Part shown: positions 56,661 to 64,000 of the stretch, one piece after another | How positions within the stretch are numbered: position 1 is the first letter of the stretch | How the letters are laid out: every line of letters begins with the position of its first letter | Assembly: GCA_020633555.1 (NCBI GenBank) | Contig: JACKDL010000025.1 | Location: 1 to 64,000, forward strand | DNA: 64,000 bases | Direction of reading: 5' to 3' | DNA from: Myxococcales bacterium | Lineage (GTDB): Bacteria > Myxococcota_A > Bradymonadia > UBA7976 > UBA1532 | Made by a program: the position numbers and the translations under genes | Notes under the pieces: model-generated | What the model was told of the DNA's origin: nothing | The model's input: the letters and a program-made list of their open reading frames with translations, nothing else | Database searches by the model: none

Positions 56661-58088
56661 TCAGGCGCCGATGAACATGCCGCCGCAGGCGCGGATGACC
56701 TGACCGGTCAAGCCCGTGGCCTGGGGGGTGACGAGGTAGGTGAGCAGGTCGCCCACGTCGCGGGGCAGGCCGCCCTGGCCCAGCGCCGACAGGCGGCGGC
56801 CCACCTCGCGGGTGACCGCGGGGATGGCGGCGGTGAGCCGGGTCTCGATGAAGCCCGGGGCCACGGCGTTGACCGCGATGTTGCGGTCGGCCACCGCGGG
56901 CGCCAGGGCCCGCACGTAGCCGGCGATGCCGGCCTTGCTGGCCGCGTAGTTGGTCTGGCCCACGTTCCCGGCGATGCCGGCCACGCTCGACAGGCAGACG
57001 ATGCGCCCGCCGTCGGCCAGGCCATCGGCGAGCAGGGCGTCGTTGATGGCGACCACGCCGCCCAGGTTCACCGCCACGGCCTGGTCCCACCACTCGGGCT
57101 TCATGCGGGCCAGCGTCTTGTCGCGCGTGATGCCGGCGTTGTGGATCACGGCGTCCAGGCGGCCGCCGTGGTGCGCCTTCAGGTGAGCCACGATGGCCGC
57201 GCCTGCGTTGGGATCGGTGACGTCCACCGACAGGGCGGTGCCGGCCACGTCGCGGGCCACCTTGCCCAGCAGGGCCTCGTCGCCCGGCCGGTCCACACAG
57301 ATGACGTGGGCGCCCTCGGCGGCCAGCAAGCCCACCGTGGCCGCGCCGATGCCCCGGGCGGCGCCGGTGATGAGCACGGTCTGGCCGGCCAGCGGCTGCA
57401 CCCAGTCGTTGCCCTCGGGGGCGTCGACGGCGGCGCTCAGGTGCCAGGGCTGCCCGGTGAGGAAGGCCGCGCGGGGGCTCAGCAGGAACCGCAGCAGGGC
57501 CTCGATGCGTGCCTCGGCGCCCTCCTCGACGAACACCACATGGGCCGTGGCGCCCTTGCGGCCGATCTCCTTCGCCAGGCTGCGCACGAAGCCCTCGAGG
57601 CCGGCCATGGCCGCCGCCGAGGCGGGGTCGCGCTCGGCCGCGGGTCGCCCCAGCACCACCACCCGGCCGTTGCGGGCCAGCCCGCCCAGCCGGGGGTGGA
57701 AGAAGTCGTACAGGCGGCGCAGCTCGTCGGCGCCCGCCAACCCCGTGGCGTCGAACACCAGGGCGTCGGCCGGGGCGGCCTCGGCTTCGGGCGCCACCAG
57801 CGTGACGGGACGGCCCCAGGCCTCCGCCGCCGCTTGCCAGGGGGCGGGCAGCTCGGTGCCCACCACCGTGGGCGTGGCGCCGGCGGCGGCCACCGCGCGG
57901 GCCAGGTGATCGGTGAGGCGGGCGCCCGGGGCACGGCCCGCGGTCACGGTGCGCCCCTCCAACGGCAGGGCCTCGGCGGGGCCCTTCGCGCGGCGCAGGG
58001 CCTGCGGAGTGGGCAGGGGGAGCCCCAGGTTCTTCACCGTCTGGCGGAACCAGGGCTTCGCGCTCAGCTCGACGAGCAGGTCACTCAT
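56661..58088 (-). CDS. FabG4-like 3-oxoacyl-CoA/ACP reductase (large form)
   Basis: The protein has 475 residues, about twice a normal FabG. The N-terminal half is a degenerate flavodoxin/Rossmann-like domain as in mycobacterial FabG4. The C-terminal half is an SDR: cofactor loop VLITGAARGIGAATVGLL, IHNAGITRDKTLARM, catalytic Ser in CLSSVAGIAG and YAASKAG (Tyr/Lys), APGFIETRLT. It reduces 3-oxoacyl-thioesters. It overlaps the MaoC gene by 8 nt. Confidence 0.92.
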   Translation of the reverse strand: MSDLLVELSAKPWFRQTVKNLGLPLPTPQALRRAKGPAEALPLEGRTVTAGRAPGARLTDHLARAVAAAGATPTVVGTELPAPWQAAAEAWGRPVTLVAPEAEAAPADALVFDATGLAGADELRRLYDFFHPRLGGLARNGRVVVLGRPAAERDPASAAAMAGLEGFVRSLAKEIGRKGATAHVVFVEEGAEARIEALLRFLLSPRAAFLTGQPWHLSAAVDAPEGNDWVQPLAGQTVLITGAARGIGAATVGLLAAEGAHVICVDRPGDEALLGKVARDVAGTALSVDVTDPNAGAAIVAHLKAHHGGRLDAVIHNAGITRDKTLARMKPEWWDQAVAVNLGGVVAINDALLADGLADGGRIVCLSSVAGIAGNVGQTNYAASKAGIAGYVRALAPAVADRNIAVNAVAPGFIETRLTAAIPAVTREVGRRLSALGQGGLPRDVGDLLTYLVTPQATGLTGQVIRACGGMFIGA

Positions 58089-58992
58089 GGGGCGTCTCCT
58101 CGGTGGTCTGGAAGGTGCCGATCAGGTGCGCGGCCCCGCCGGCGGCGGTGCCGACGAAGAGGTCTTGGCCTCGGGTGTAGACCCCGACCTTGGCGGGCAG
58201 CTTGACGGGCTTGGTGAAGCGCACGTCCACGGCCTTCAGGCGCCGGGTGTCGCCCGCCCAGGCCTGCGTGGTCAGGGCCTCGAGGGCGCGCGCCAGGGTG
58301 CCGAAGCCGTGCTGGATGGTGCGGCCGAAGCCCGCGGCCTTGGCGTAGGGCCCGATCCAGTGCACGGGGTTGAAGTCGCCCGTCAGGCAGGCGAAGCGGA
58401 AGCCGTCGTCGGGCCGGAAGCGCAGCCAGGCCACCTCGCGGGCGTCCACGGGCACGGCCGGCTTGGGCTTGCGTGGGCCGCGCGGGGCGTCCCCGCCGCC
58501 GCCCAGGGGGATGAACACCCGCAGATCGGCGGTGAGCAGGGGCGTGCCGTCGGTGAGCCGCGTCTCCAGGCGCTGGGTGAGGATGGCCCGCCGCCCGTCG
58601 TCGTCGACCTCGACGAGCTGGGCCTCGAGCTGCAGCGGCTGCCCCGCCGGGATGTCGGCGTGGATCACCATGCGGCAGCCGCCGTTCAAGGCCTTGGCCA
58701 CCGGGTAGGCGATGCCGGCCAGCGTCTTGTTGAGCAGCCCGAAGCCCCACTGGGGGAACAGGTGCGGGGGCACGCGGCCCTGCCAGGCGCGGGGGTCGCC
58801 GCCCGCCCAGCGCACGTAGTCCGCCACCAGGTCGGCGGGGCGGGGGGGCACCGTGGCGCTGTAGACCCGGCCGGGCACCTCGGTGCGGGCGGGCTTGCCG
58901 CGGAAGCGCTGGGTCATGGCCGAGACCACCAGCCCGCCCATGCCGGCGAGCACGGGGCCTTGGTGGACGACGTGGCGGATGGGGTGCCCCAT
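58081..58992 (-). CDS. MaoC-like (R)-hydratase/dehydratase
   Basis: The protein has 303 residues, a double hot-dog fold. The second hot-dog carries the hydratase motif TGDFNPVHWIGPYAKAAGFG (D206, H211) and QHGFGTLARALEAL. The first half (about 30-160) is a non-catalytic hot-dog. It hydrates or dehydrates acyl-thioesters and leads the operon behind a palindrome at 59047. AGGAGG lies 5 nt before the ATG. Confidence 0.9.
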   Translation of the reverse strand: MGHPIRHVVHQGPVLAGMGGLVVSAMTQRFRGKPARTEVPGRVYSATVPPRPADLVADYVRWAGGDPRAWQGRVPPHLFPQWGFGLLNKTLAGIAYPVAKALNGGCRMVIHADIPAGQPLQLEAQLVEVDDDGRRAILTQRLETRLTDGTPLLTADLRVFIPLGGGGDAPRGPRKPKPAVPVDAREVAWLRFRPDDGFRFACLTGDFNPVHWIGPYAKAAGFGRTIQHGFGTLARALEALTTQAWAGDTRRLKAVDVRFTKPVKLPAKVGVYTRGQDLFVGTAAGGAAHLIGTFQTTEETPHE

Positions 58993-59033
58993 GGGTGCCT
59001 CCTGCGTCGGGCGCGACCGATCTGAGCGCGCAC

Positions 59034-59062
59034 AGTCTGAGGGCGCTGACGCACTGCGTCAA
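59034..59062 (-). promoter_or_regulatory. promoter of the MaoC-FabG4-thiolase operon
   Basis: On the minus strand TTGACG (59062-59057) and CAGACT (59039-59034) are 17 bp apart. The palindrome TGACGCA-C-TGCGTCA covers the -35 and half the spacer. Confidence 0.55.
59047..59061. promoter_or_regulatory. perfect palindrome TGACGCACTGCGTCA, candidate operator
   Basis: A 7-bp perfect inverted repeat around one base overlaps the -35 region of the MaoC operon and lies 50 bp before the divergent small gene. Its size and position fit a TetR- or FadR-type repressor site that would block both promoters. Confidence 0.55.
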
Positions 59063-59109
59063 CGGCGCGGCCTGGACGGCCCGCGAGGCCGGGGGTGAGA
59101 CTGCACCCC

Positions 59110-59571
59110 ATGGCCACGCCCGACCACCGGAACGCTCGCCCACCCTGGCCCGTCGTGGCCTGGGTGGCGCTGTCGCTGGGGATGCCGCTGTGGGCGCCCG
59201 AGTGTCTGCCTTGGACCGACGCGGCGCTCTTCACCGACGCTCAGGTGCGCTTCGCGCGCTACCGGGTGACCGACGCGGCCACCGGGGCCCCGTGGGCGGG
59301 CGGACAGGCCCGCCTCTCGCCCCGGTATTCGGGCCTGCGCGGGGACTCGGCGCGGTTCCCCGGGCCCGCGCCGGGGGCGCTGCAGCGGGAGGCCGCAGGG
59401 GACCTGTGGGGGGTGGTGCTCGAGGCCGACGGCATGCAGGCCGCGCTGGCGCCGGCGTGGGCGCGGGGCGGGCCCGCCGAGGCGGCCGTGGAGCGGCGGA
59501 TCTACGGGCGGCTGCCGACGGGGGCCGTCGGCCTGCTGGAGACCCGGCAGTTCCACGTGCGGCGCCCATGA
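59110..59571 (+). CDS. small membrane or exported protein, coupled to HTTM gene
   Basis: The protein has 153 residues from ATG 59110 (GTG 59095 is an alternative). One N-terminal hydrophobic segment (WPVVAWVALSLGMPLWA) is followed by an exported domain with FTDAQVRFARYRVTD and a late RRIYGRLPTGAVGLLETRQ. The stop overlaps the HTTM-like gene (ATGA). No family known; the tight coupling suggests an accessory to that membrane protein. Confidence 0.7.
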   Translation: MATPDHRNARPPWPVVAWVALSLGMPLWAPECLPWTDAALFTDAQVRFARYRVTDAATGAPWAGGQARLSPRYSGLRGDSARFPGPAPGALQREAAGDLWGVVLEADGMQAALAPAWARGGPAEAAVERRIYGRLPTGAVGLLETRQFHVRRP

Positions 59572-60485
59572 CGCGCGCCCGAGCCCACGCGCTCTGGCTC
59601 ACGCTCCTGGCGTTGCTCTTCGCGGCGCTGGGGCTGTGCTACGCCCCGGGCGGCCCGGCGCCGGGCCCCCGTGGGGGCGAGGTGGTGTCGGTGTTGAGCT
59701 GGCTCCCCGACGCCGTGGTTCAGGCCCCCGAGCCCTTCACGGTGGGCCGGCTGGCGTTCATGGCCTTCGGGGCCGCGTGGGCGCTGGGTGTATGGTTGCC
59801 CCTCTCGGCTTGGGGGGCGAGCCTGGCGTTCCTGGCGGTGGCGGCGCTGCACCAGGAGGCCCGCTTCGCGGCCTCGCACTCGGCCCACCTGCCGGCCCAG
59901 CTCCTGGTGTTGTTGGCGCTGTGGACCCACCACGAGCGGGTGGCACTGCGCGCGGCGTTGGCGGAGGGCCGCGTTTGGCGCACCCCCCTGGTGGCCCCCT
60001 GGTTCTGGACCGCCGGTCGGGTGCTCGTGGGCTGGTTCTACACGCTGGCGGGCGTCACGAAGGTCATGGACAGCGGGTGGGCCTGGGCCAACGGCACGAG
60101 CCTGCAGCTCTGGGTGCTGGCCTTCGGCAAGCGGGGCAGCTTCGCCGCGGATCTGATCATGGACCACCACGCTGCGGCGCTGGCGCTGCAGTGGGTGACG
60201 CTGCTTGCCGAGGTCTTTGCGCTGCCGCTGATGCTCTGGCGGCCCACCCGCGCCGTCGTGGCCGGGGCGCTGGTGGCCTTCCACATCGGCCAGTGGGCGG
60301 TGTTTGGCTACCCCTTCTACGGCAACCTGCTGGCCCTGGCGCTGTTCGGCTTGCCGCTGGAGGCGGCGGTCGAGGCGGTGCGCCGGCGGCTGGAGGCGCC
60401 GCCCTCGCCGTGGTGGGCGGGCCGGGCGCGGTCGCTGGCGGGACGCCTGCGGATCTTCGAGCCCCCCGGGGACGACCCCGGCTGA
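59568..60485 (+). CDS. HTTM-like integral membrane protein
   Basis: The protein has 305 residues and about seven hydrophobic segments. The pattern VGWFYTLAGVTKVMDSGWAW, GSFAADLIMDHH and the later GALVAFHIGQWAVFGYPFYG resembles the HTTM (vitamin-K-dependent carboxylase-like) superfamily. The catalytic Lys of the true carboxylase cannot be assigned safely. Coupled to the small gene upstream by a 4-nt overlap. Confidence 0.75.
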   Translation: MTRARAHALWLTLLALLFAALGLCYAPGGPAPGPRGGEVVSVLSWLPDAVVQAPEPFTVGRLAFMAFGAAWALGVWLPLSAWGASLAFLAVAALHQEARFAASHSAHLPAQLLVLLALWTHHERVALRAALAEGRVWRTPLVAPWFWTAGRVLVGWFYTLAGVTKVMDSGWAWANGTSLQLWVLAFGKRGSFAADLIMDHHAAALALQWVTLLAEVFALPLMLWRPTRAVVAGALVAFHIGQWAVFGYPFYGNLLALALFGLPLEAAVEAVRRRLEAPPSPWWAGRARSLAGRLRIFEPPGDDPG

Positions 60486-60531
60486 GCCACACCCGTTGCG
60501 CGCCGGCGGATCGGGGCCCATCATCCCCGGC

Positions 60532-60552
60532 GGTTGCGGCCCCCTCGCAACC
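60532..60552 (+). terminator. hairpin after the HTTM-like gene
   Basis: GGTTGCG (60532-60538) and CGCAACC (60546-60552) form a perfect 7-bp stem around GCCCCCT, 47 bp after the stop, without a T-run. Confidence 0.35.
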
Positions 60553-60676
60553 TGACCCGCACGGAAGGGTGAGTTTGAGTTGCGACCTTTGCCCGCCGTG
60601 AGGAATCCAGAGCGTGCACGAATCCCGGGGCTCCAGGGGGCGCCCCGATCCAACCAGGCCTGATAAAGGAGCACCC

Positions 60677-61258
60677 ATGGCCTTCACCCTGCCCGCGCTG
60701 CCGTACTCCAAGGACGCCCTGTCGCCGCACATCTCGGCCGAGACGCTGGAGTTCCACCACGGCAAGCACCACCAGGCCTACGTGAACAACCTGAACGCAG
60801 CCGTCGCGGCCAACCCCGAGCTTCAGGGCAAGAGCCTCGAGGAGATCATCGCCAGCGCCTCGGGTGGGGTGTTCAACAACGCCGCTCAGGTGTGGAACCA
60901 CACGTTCTACTGGCACAGCATGAGCCCGAACGGCGGCGGCGAGCCCACCGGCGCCATCGCGGACGCCATCGAGAAGGCCTTCGGCAGCTTCGATGACTTC
61001 AAGGCGAAGTTCGCGGCGGCCGCGGGCGGCCAGTTCGGCAGCGGCTGGGCCTGGCTGGTGAAGGACGCCGACGGCAACCTCTCGATCACCACCACCGGCA
61101 ACGCCGGCACCCCCCTGACCGAGGGGCTGACCCCGATCCTCACCTGCGACGTCTGGGAGCACGCCTACTACGTGGACTTCCGCAACGACCGCGGCGGCTA
61201 CGTGAAGGCCTGGTGGAACCTGGTGAACTGGGAGTTCGCCAACAAGAACCTGGGCTGA
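60677..61258 (+). CDS. sodB: superoxide dismutase, Fe type
   Basis: The protein has 193 residues, full length. Metal ligands and family motifs are visible: LEFHHGKHHQAYVNNLN, NNAAQVWNHTFYWHSM (Gln before VWNH favours Fe), GSGWAWLVKD and CDVWEHAYYVDFRNDRG. AAAGGAG lies 7 nt before the ATG. It detoxifies superoxide in the cytoplasm. Confidence 0.97.
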   Translation: MAFTLPALPYSKDALSPHISAETLEFHHGKHHQAYVNNLNAAVAANPELQGKSLEEIIASASGGVFNNAAQVWNHTFYWHSMSPNGGGEPTGAIADAIEKAFGSFDDFKAKFAAAAGGQFGSGWAWLVKDADGNLSITTTGNAGTPLTEGLTPILTCDVWEHAYYVDFRNDRGGYVKAWWNLVNWEFANKNLG

Positions 61259-61372
61259 TCCAGCGCCCGACCCCGCCGCCTCCCGCCGCGCGCTCGCGCC
61301 CGGCCCCTTTCACCCGTACCGCTGAATGGCGAGCGCCGCGTCGGGCGCAGCGGGTGCTCGACGGCCCTTTAC

Positions 61373-62977
61373 TTAGTGAAGTGGTTCGTCAACCAGGGCG
61401 CCCGGGTTCATCAGATTCTGCGGATCCAGCACTCCCTTGACGGCTGCGAGGGCCGCGCCGAAGGGCGCGGGCCGCTGGCGGGCCCAGGGTTCCCGGTGGA
61501 TGCGGCCGACCGCGTGATGGTGGGTGATGGTGCCCCCGTGGGCCAGCAGGGCCTCGCTGGCGGCGGCCTTCACGGCGGCCCACTGCGCCAGGGCCCGCGG
61601 CCGGTCGGCCGGGGCGATCCAGGTGTAGTAGGGCGCCGGGCCGTCGGGGTAGACGTGGGTGAACCGGCAGCCGATGCGGCCCCGCCCACAGTGGGCCTTC
61701 ATGGCGCCGCGCACCGCGTCGATGACCGCCGCGTGGAGGGCAGGGAAGCCCGCCCAGGTGCAGGCGGTCTCGAAGGTGTCGGCGATGACGCCCAGCGACA
61801 GCAGGGTGCTCTGCAGGTACGGGCCATCCAGGAACGCTTGCCGCCAGGCGCCCGCCTGGGCGTCGCGGCCCTTGGCGCCGGCGTCCTTGAAGGTGGGCGG
61901 CCGGGGCAGGGTGCCGCCCTGATCGGCCACGATCTCCAGCGCGCGCGCCATGCCGGCCTGGACCGGGTGATCGGCGCTCTCGAAGCCCAGCAGCAGCACC
62001 GTCGAGCCGTCCAGCGCCACCATGTTCAGGGCGGCCTCGCGGGCGTCCAGCAGCCGGCAATTGCTGGGGCTGAGCCCTGCTTGGGCCACGGCCCGGGTGG
62101 CCGCCACGGCGTCCTCGAAGGCCCTGAAGGTGACGGTGGCGCTGGCCCGCCACCGGGGGCGGGGCCGCACCCGCAGCCAGCCCTCGGTGATGATCCCCAG
62201 GGCGCCCTCGCTGCCCAGCACCAGCCGATCGGGGGAGGGGCCGGCGCCCGAGCCGGGCAGGCAGCGGCTCTCCCAGACGCCCCGGGCCGGCGTCAGCATG
62301 CGGATCGAGGCCGTGAGGTCGTCGATGTGGGTGTAGCGGGTGGCGAAGTGGCCGCCGGCGCGGGTGGCCAGCCAGCCGCCCACGGTGCTGAACTCGAAGC
62401 TCTGCGGGAAGTGGCGCAGGGTCAGGCCGTGGGGCGCCAGGGCGGCCTCGAGCGCGGGGCCGAACAGGCCTGCCTGCGCCCGCACCAGCCGGCTGACGGG
62501 CTCCACCTCGAGCACCTGGTCGAAGGCGGCCAGCGATACGGTGATGACGGGGCGGTCGTCGCGGGGGCGGGTGACGCCGCCCACCACGCTGGTGCCGCCG
62601 CCAAAGGGGATGAGCGCCGCCCCGGTGCGGGCGGCCCAGCCGAACAGGCGGTCCAGATCGGCCTCGTCGCGGGGGGTGGCCACGGCGTCGGGGGCCGCGA
62701 ACTGCCCGTGGAAGCCTTGCCACTGGTCGGGGAAGCTGCGGCCGTGGGCGTGGCGCACCCGGGCATCGCGGGCGGTGGTGGTGAAGGGCGCACAGTCTGC
62801 GGGCACCGCGAGCCGCGGGGCGGGCAGGGTCACGGCCTCCAGCGGCACCGGGCGCGTCGGCTCGCTGGGGGCGTAGCCCAACACGGCCTGGAGCTGCGCC
62901 CCGAGCGCCCGCTGGCCGGCCAGATCGGGGAAGCGATCGGCCCAGCCCCAGCCCCAGTGACTCCGCCCGGCGCTCAT
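61373..62977 (-). CDS. FAD-linked oxidase, second AGPS-like paralogue
   Basis: The protein has 534 residues. A distinctive N-terminal domain of about 100 residues (SHWGWGWADRFPDL) precedes a VAO FAD domain (IPFGGGTSVVGGVTRP, VRAQAGLFGPALEAAL, FPQSFEFSTVGGWLATRAGG). The C-terminal part has RFTHVYPDGPAPYYTW, TITHHHAVGRIHREPW and DPQNLMNPG. The His triplet matches AGPS, and the N-terminal Trp-rich part matches bacterial AGPS-like proteins better than the copy at 15645. It therefore is the better candidate for ether-lipid synthesis. Its ATG overlaps the stop of the Cys-rich gene upstream. Confidence 0.85.
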   Translation of the reverse strand: MSAGRSHWGWGWADRFPDLAGQRALGAQLQAVLGYAPSEPTRPVPLEAVTLPAPRLAVPADCAPFTTTARDARVRHAHGRSFPDQWQGFHGQFAAPDAVATPRDEADLDRLFGWAARTGAALIPFGGGTSVVGGVTRPRDDRPVITVSLAAFDQVLEVEPVSRLVRAQAGLFGPALEAALAPHGLTLRHFPQSFEFSTVGGWLATRAGGHFATRYTHIDDLTASIRMLTPARGVWESRCLPGSGAGPSPDRLVLGSEGALGIITEGWLRVRPRPRWRASATVTFRAFEDAVAATRAVAQAGLSPSNCRLLDAREAALNMVALDGSTVLLLGFESADHPVQAGMARALEIVADQGGTLPRPPTFKDAGAKGRDAQAGAWRQAFLDGPYLQSTLLSLGVIADTFETACTWAGFPALHAAVIDAVRGAMKAHCGRGRIGCRFTHVYPDGPAPYYTWIAPADRPRALAQWAAVKAAASEALLAHGGTITHHHAVGRIHREPWARQRPAPFGAALAAVKGVLDPQNLMNPGALVDEPLH

Positions 62978-64000
62978 TCGGCCAGGCAGGCGTTCACCGC
63001 CGCGCACTCGCCCTGGCCCTCCAGCGCGCACACGTACTGATCGCGGGTGAAGGCCGCGCAGCCGGCCAGGCAGAAGGCGCGGTTGCCCACGCCCAGGCAG
63101 TCCAGCAGCACGTTGTCGCAGAAGGCGGCGCACTCGTCGGGCCCGGGGCGGAACTCGCGCCCGCCCTCGCAGATGGGCCGCAGCTCGGCGTTGTTGCGGT
63201 AGGCGAACTCGCGGATCTGCCGGCACTCGGCGGCCTCCCAGGCCTCCACCTCCATGGGCGCGGGCGGATCGGCCAGGCAGCCAGCCGTGCAGTTGGTCAC
63301 CAGATCCGGGGGGATGATCCGCGGCGGGCAGGCCTCCTCCAGGCAGCCTTGGAGCCGGTCGCAGGTGCGCTCGCACAGGGCCTGACCTTCGGGATCGCCG
63401 AAGCACGCCAGCAGGGGCCGGCAGTCCTGGGCGAACTGCACGCAGCGCAGGTTGGCGTCGGTCCAGGTCGCCTCGCAGTCGGCGGCACAGGCTGCCCGGT
63501 CCACCCGGGGGTCGCAGTTGGCCACGCGGTCGCTGCAGAGCTGCGCGCAGACCTGGGCCCGGTCGTTGTCGCAGCGGGCGTCCACCTCGGGGTACCAGCC
63601 GCGGATCTCGCCGATGATCTCGGGGCACAGGGCCTCGAAGTACGGGGGCAGCTCCTCGGGGGCCGGCGGGTTGGCCACGCAGCCCTCGAAGCACGCCGCC
63701 ACGAAGCCGTCCACCAGGGCGCCCGGCGCACACTCGAGCTGGATGCACTGTGCCTGCCGGTTGCAGAAGGCGCGGCACAGGTCCTCGGCCGGCGGGGGCC
63801 CGGGGGGCTGGGGGCCGTCGAAGCAGGCGCCCAGGGCGTCGCAGCCGCGGGCCATGATGATGCAGCGGGCCAGCTCGGGGCTGGCCTGGCGGCACAGGTC
63901 CCGGCACTCATCGTCGCTCAGCGGGTAGCCGCAGGCCTCGATGGGCGCGCACAGCCGGCAGGCCGGCGGGGGCCCGGCGTCCGCGGGGGGTACCCGCGCG
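62974..64000 (-). CDS. Cys-rich secreted protein, partial (5' end outside)
   Basis: The frame stays open to the window edge, so the start is missing. At least 341 residues are visible, with about 40 cysteines spaced in repeats (CRAFCNRQAQCIQLECAPG, CAQLCSDRVANCDPRVD, CDRLQGCLEEACPPR, ending CAAVNACLAE). No Gly linker in the visible part. Comparable to the other Cys-rich envelope proteins here. The stop overlaps the AGPS-like start by 4 nt (ATGA), an odd pairing of a secreted protein with a flavin enzyme. Confidence 0.75.
   Translation of the reverse strand, partial: ARVPPADAGPPPACRLCAPIEACGYPLSDDECRDLCRQASPELARCIIMARGCDALGACFDGPQPPGPPPAEDLCRAFCNRQAQCIQLECAPGALVDGFVAACFEGCVANPPAPEELPPYFEALCPEIIGEIRGWYPEVDARCDNDRAQVCAQLCSDRVANCDPRVDRAACAADCEATWTDANLRCVQFAQDCRPLLACFGDPEGQALCERTCDRLQGCLEEACPPRIIPPDLVTNCTAGCLADPPAPMEVEAWEAAECRQIREFAYRNNAELRPICEGGREFRPGPDECAAFCDNVLLDCLGVGNRAFCLAGCAAFTRDQYVCALEGQGECAAVNACLAE

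Overview
The window is a very GC-rich, densely packed bacterial chromosome segment. Its content points to the Myxococcota (former Deltaproteobacteria): several Ser/Thr kinases with PEGA or SUMF1-type domains, FHA proteins, a sigma-54 activator, many Cys-rich lipoproteins with Gly/Ala linkers, MopE-like and thrombospondin-3 motifs, and a C-terminal MYXO-CTERM-like sorting tail. I cannot place it below phylum. Recognisable promoters are sigma-70-like (TTGACA/TATACT types), and GTG starts with GTGA or ATGA gene overlaps are common.

Layout. 1-1283: end of an SbcC-like ATPase. 1439-3742: a secreted GH5_7-like lipoprotein without catalytic glutamates and a small lipoprotein. 3886-6105: an array of ~120-bp direct repeats, interrupted by an IS256-family element (4492-5825) with a frameshifted transposase. 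6173-8065: dnaK with its own promoter. 8199-17767: nine minus-strand genes, nearly all overlapping (TetR, AGPS-like FAD oxidase, GlcE-like, GlcF-like, lipid kinase, Lnt, PEGA protein, lipoprotein, receiver-containing Ser/Thr kinase). 17837-19499: outer-membrane protein, response regulator and small membrane protein. 19553-23483: tyrS-alaS. 23590-25012: three tandem related lipoproteins. 25044-31220: a sugar ABC transporter operon (malK-E-F-G type) followed by a split RsmF-like RNA methyltransferase. 31474-34092: a large Ca-motif, Cys-rich, MYXO-CTERM-like protein. 34195-34356: a 6S-like RNA candidate.

34476-43188: dtd, then a signalling block of an FHA protein, a kinase-SUMF1 protein, a TPR-like membrane protein, a kinase-PEGA protein and an FHA/sigma-54 activator; the last two overlap by 4 nt. 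43297-48453: lipoprotein, TPR/barrel protein, FAH-family hydrolase, PEGA membrane protein and coiled-coil membrane protein. 48683-52187: two Cys-rich lipoproteins, one frameshifted. 52238-55317: an M23 peptidase and a coupled large membrane protein. 55339-58992: MaoC, FabG4-like and thiolase genes behind a perfect palindrome. 59110-62977: HTTM-like protein pair, sodB and a second AGPS-like oxidase. 62974-64000: start-less Cys-rich protein running off the window.

The most unusual element is the kinase at 8199-9803, whose catalytic domain is split by a degenerate receiver-like (CheY-fold) domain between the N and C lobes. Other points of interest are a CTT-TGA junction between the two RsmF halves, a MalF with an N-terminal sensor-like region, a pseudo-mannanase lipoprotein, the repeat array, the 6S-like RNA and a set of apparently leaderless genes.
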